Of a stretch of DNA of 17,288 bases, positions 14,991 through 17,288 are shown one piece after another. Source of the DNA: Syntrophaceae bacterium UBA7544 (GTDB lineage Bacteria; Desulfobacterota; Syntrophia; Syntrophales; Smithellaceae); contig DLME01000211.1 of assembly GCA_002479215.1 (NCBI GenBank), forward strand, positions 1 through 17,288, written 5' to 3'. Made by a program: the position numbers and the translations under genes. The notes under the pieces were generated by a model. That model ran no database searches and was not told the origin of the DNA. It saw nothing but the letters and a program-made list of their open reading frames with translations. The stretch's first letter is position 1. Each line of letters opens with the position of its first letter.

Positions 14991-14996
14991 TCAGAT
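14916..14996 (+). other. attC-like recombination site
   Basis: An 81-bp imperfect palindrome directly after the hypothetical gene. The left arm (14919-14948, starting TAACAAAGCCGTTATC, ending CACATTTGT) pairs with the right arm (14966-14993, ACAAATGCG to TTTTGTCA) with several bulges. The apical 17 nt contain TTCGCTTTGCTC. R''-like AGCTAAC (14916-14922) and R'-like GTCAGAT (14990-14996) each match the consensus at 6 of 7 positions. Arms with unpaired bases, a length in the 57-141 bp range and a gene stop inside R'' all fit attC. A plain terminator is less likely, since no T-tract follows. Confidence 0.48.
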
Positions 14997-15022
14997 ACGA
15001 AGGATATCAGTCATAGGTTAAT

Positions 15023-15736
15023 ATGAGTATCAAAAACAAAAATAATCGTTTTGCTTTTGTCATTCCCGTTTACAATCATGCCGCAACTGTGGCGCAGGTT
15101 GTCAAGGATGCACAAGCCTTGCAGTTTCCCGTATTTGTCGTTGACGATGGCTCGACCGATACCACTTATGAACAGATTAAAGAAATAGCCGGCATTCAAA
15201 TCCTGCGGCATCAGCGGAATCAGGGAAAGGGCGCGGCCATTATGACCGGTTTTGCCGCCGCTGTAACTGTGGCTGATTGGGCGATTACGATAGATGCCGA
15301 TGGCCAGCATTATCCGGAAGATGCTTTAAAACTCATAGCTGCGATTCCTGAGGGAATGCGACCGATTATCGTGGGAGCAAGAGAAGGCATGATAGGCGAG
15401 CATGTTCCTTGGACCAGCCGCTTCGGCCGGAAGTTTTCTAATTTTTGGGTATGGCTTTCCGGCGGTCCCGCTCTTTTAGATTCCCAGAGCGGTATGCGCA
15501 TTTATCCCCTGCCTCAGGCTCTTTACCTGGGCACGAAGGCGCGGCGTTTTCAATTTGAGGTGGAAATATTGGTGCGGGCCAAAAGAAATGGTGTGCCGGT
15601 GATAGAAGTTCCGGTGCGCGTAAACTATAATCCCGCCGGCCTACGTATTTCTCATTTTCGTCCTTTTGTTGATTTTTTGCGCAACTCCTCAACTTTTACC
15701 CGTTTAATTTTTGGCCGAATATTTTCGTTACGATAA
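15023..15736 (+). CDS. family 2 glycosyltransferase (GT-A fold)
   Basis: A 237-aa cytoplasmic-facing glycosyltransferase that moves a sugar from a nucleotide- or lipid-activated donor. It has the GT2 motifs in order: FVIPVYNHAATV (12-23), VVDDGSTDTT (39-48), the metal-binding DxD region IDADGQH (90-96), DSQSGMRIYP (153-162) and RRFQFEVEILVRA (174-186), the last two being typical of the DPM1-like branch. No membrane helix is clear, although the C-terminus is hydrophobic and basic. A weak ribosome site (ATAGG) precedes the ATG, and an in-frame TAG at 15014-15016 rules out a longer start. Aryl polyene clusters usually carry a GT2 gene near the exporter, so its likely role is decorating or anchoring the product. 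The upstream cassette-like insert separates it from the operon. Confidence 0.87.
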   Translation: MSIKNKNNRFAFVIPVYNHAATVAQVVKDAQALQFPVFVVDDGSTDTTYEQIKEIAGIQILRHQRNQGKGAAIMTGFAAAVTVADWAITIDADGQHYPEDALKLIAAIPEGMRPIIVGAREGMIGEHVPWTSRFGRKFSNFWVWLSGGPALLDSQSGMRIYPLPQALYLGTKARRFQFEVEILVRAKRNGVPVIEVPVRVNYNPAGLRISHFRPFVDFLRNSSTFTRLIFGRIFSLR

Positions 15737-15893
15737 CTGAATTTATTGCATATTGATTCCAGTCATTTCGATACACTCATATTGATAGCATTTTACATTT
15801 TCCTTTAAGGCTTTTTATCTTGCCACTGCCGGTGAAATATGATTTATAAAATAAATTTTAAATACCGATAAATGAATAATTATATAGGCATTC
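15737..15893 (+). promoter_or_regulatory. AT-rich gap before the exporter with a weak promoter candidate
   Basis: No ORF or stable hairpin is seen. TTGCCA (15820-15825) and TATAAA (15845-15850) each match consensus at five of six positions, but their 19-bp spacer is long. If used, it would start transcription about 35 nt before the exporter ATG. The gap is larger than those inside the operon, so the exporter may be transcribed separately from the glycosyltransferase. Confidence 0.25.
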
Positions 15894-17288
15894 ATGTCCT
15901 TACGTAAATACCAAATAAAATGGCCGATAGTTTTTATCGTTGCGCTGATTGTAGCATTACTATTTTTCTGGGAGTCCCAGCATTTAAAAATCGAAACGGA
16001 TATTTTGGAATCAATGCCGCACAATGATCCGGTGCTGTCCGATGCGCGTCAGATCATCAGGCATTTACCGATTCAGGATAAGTTATTTATTGATTTGGGG
16101 CAAGAATCTCCCGACAGGGATCGTCTGGTTAAAACTGTATCAATAGTTACAGATAAACTCATCAAAAGCGATCTTTTCACCAAAGTTGGTATGAGTGACG
16201 AGGCGAGAAATTTTCCCGAGCTTATGGCGCATGTAACAGATAGTTTGCCCGTTCTTTTTAGCACGGAACAATTAGAAAAAGAGATAAAACCGCTCTTGGA
16301 ACCTGCGAGAATTAAAGAGGCTCTTGCCCAAAACCGGAAAAGTTTGGAGCAACTGGAGGGAATCGGCCGCAGTGAAATGATGGCCAAAGATCCAATGGGA
16401 TTTTCCGGCATAATCCTGCGACCGTTATTCGCTTTGCTTCCTTCCCATAAGGCTCAATTTTACCAGGGTCAACTGATTTCCGAAGATGGTAAGCACGCGC
16501 TCATTATAGCTAAGATTACCGGATCAGGAACGGATACATCGATCTCCGCTAAAATTGATAAGTTATTGAAAGATATCGAGCGAGATTTGAAGTCCAATCA
16601 ATCTTTGGCCAAAGATAAATATACGCTGACTTCGGTCGGGGCATATCGAGCGGCATTGGATAATGAGACCACCGCCAAACGCGATACGCGAATTGCTATT
16701 ATCTTAACAACATTGGGCATAGCCCTGTTGCTGCTTTTCGCTTTTCCCCGTCCGCTCATTGGTCTTCTAGCGTTGTTGCCTTCGGTGGTGGGATCAATCA
16801 CTGCCTTGTTCGTATGTTCTTTTTTCTTTAAATCCATGTCGATGCTGGCTATCGGCTTTGGTGGGGCGATAATGGGTTTTACGGTTGATCTGGGCATTAC
16901 CTATTTGCTTTTTTTGGATCAGACGAAAGAAACATATGGCCGGCAGGTGGCACGGGAGGTCTGGTTAGCCGAGCTTTTGGCGGTGCTCACGACTGTTGGT
17001 TCTTTTCTTCTGCTGCTTATCAGTGATTTTAAAATTCTCGCTGAAATTGGAGTCTTCTCCGCTCTGGGAGTCACTTTTGCGTTTCTTTTTGTCCTCATTA
17101 TTTTCCCGAAAATATTTCCATCTATGCCGCCGGCAAACCGTCAAAGTAACCCCTTGCTTATGCATGCCCTGCAAAAGATTGCAGCTCCGGCCAAATGGAA
17201 ATTGATGGTGATGATTGTTTTCGGGGCGGTGATGCTGCTTTTTGCACATCCGGAATTTGATGCCAATATTAATGCCATGAATTCCGTC
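15894..17288 (+). CDS. MMPL-family RND-type exporter (3' end outside the window)
   Basis: Inner-membrane exporter of the large lipid-transporter (MMPL) type; 465 residues are visible and no stop occurs before the right edge. A transmembrane helix at about 10-27 is followed by a large periplasmic domain (28-262) rich in charged residues (LKIETDILESMP, typical of the first loop). A bundle of helices follows at about 265-285, 288-310, 316-341, 356-377 and 386-404, and a further helix at 436-452 begins the second half. Asp332 in GFTVDLGITYLL lies in the helix that carries the proton-relay Asp in this family. An in-frame TAG at 15885-15887 fixes ATG 15894 as the earliest ATG; its ribosome site is weak. 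An exporter of this kind next to a GT2 gene is characteristic of aryl polyene clusters. Complete proteins run to roughly 750-900 aa. Confidence 0.88.
   Translation, partial: MSLRKYQIKWPIVFIVALIVALLFFWESQHLKIETDILESMPHNDPVLSDARQIIRHLPIQDKLFIDLGQESPDRDRLVKTVSIVTDKLIKSDLFTKVGMSDEARNFPELMAHVTDSLPVLFSTEQLEKEIKPLLEPARIKEALAQNRKSLEQLEGIGRSEMMAKDPMGFSGIILRPLFALLPSHKAQFYQGQLISEDGKHALIIAKITGSGTDTSISAKIDKLLKDIERDLKSNQSLAKDKYTLTSVGAYRAALDNETTAKRDTRIAIILTTLGIALLLLFAFPRPLIGLLALLPSVVGSITALFVCSFFFKSMSMLAIGFGGAIMGFTVDLGITYLLFLDQTKETYGRQVAREVWLAELLAVLTTVGSFLLLLISDFKILAEIGVFSALGVTFAFLFVLIIFPKIFPSMPPANRQSNPLLMHALQKIAAPAKWKLMVMIVFGAVMLLFAHPEFDANINAMNSV

Noticed and set aside
1..17288. CRISPR arrays, tRNA or rRNA genes, and minus-strand genes.
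   Set aside because: No regularly spaced repeats, cloverleaf or rRNA-like sequence were found, and all minus-strand ORFs lie opposite well-supported genes with low-complexity or unlikely translations.

Overview
The window looks like a stretch of chromosome from an anaerobic Gram-negative bacterium, most likely a Desulfobacterota (deltaproteobacterial, Syntrophales/Desulfobacterales-like) lineage. This rests on TRAP transporters with duplicated binding proteins, B12-type radical SAM enzymes, DegV/DhaL fusions, an MMPL exporter and a middling GC content judged by eye. Taxonomy is inference. All supported genes lie on the + strand.

Region 1 (1-4767): the 3' end of a small exported beta-rich protein, then a TRAP transporter unit. 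The unit has two tandem paralogous periplasmic binding proteins of equal length (DctP-like, 366 aa each), a strong intercistronic hairpin, the small (DctQ) and large (DctM) membrane subunits overlapping by ATGA, and a hairpin terminator.

Region 2 (4768-14124): after a 327-bp intergenic region with a candidate promoter and dyads comes a tightly packed biosynthetic operon. It encodes a ketosynthase with an intact Cys-His-His set, a ketosynthase-like chain-length-factor partner that has lost all three catalytic residues, an aryl/acyl-CoA ligase, a B12-binding-type radical SAM enzyme, an aromatic amino acid ammonia-lyase (MIO family, HNQD class), a hotdog thioesterase, and a single-chain DhaL + DegV protein that joins the two halves of bacterial fatty acid kinase (FakA + FakB). 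The last three genes are coupled by TAATG overlaps.

Region 3 (14122-15022): an interruption made of a 129-bp near-perfect palindromic element whose end supplies the stop codon of the DhaL-DegV gene, a TATAAT-containing promoter-like stretch, and a small membrane-anchored hypothetical gene followed by an attC-like imperfect palindrome. Together the last two resemble a lone integron gene cassette.

Region 4 (15023-17288): a family 2 glycosyltransferase and the 5' part of an MMPL/RND-type exporter running off the right edge.

Read together, regions 2 and 4 resemble an aryl polyene/flexirubin-type pathway. The ammonia-lyase would make a cinnamate-type starter, the ligase would activate it, and the KS/CLF pair would extend it. 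The thioesterase would release the product, the glycosyltransferase would decorate it, and the MMPL protein would move lipid product. The acyl carrier proteins, ketoreductase and dehydratase needed for such a pathway are not in the window and may lie to the right. The unusual parts are the radical SAM enzyme, the fused fatty-acid-kinase-like protein coupled to the thioesterase, and the cassette-like insertion inside the cluster.
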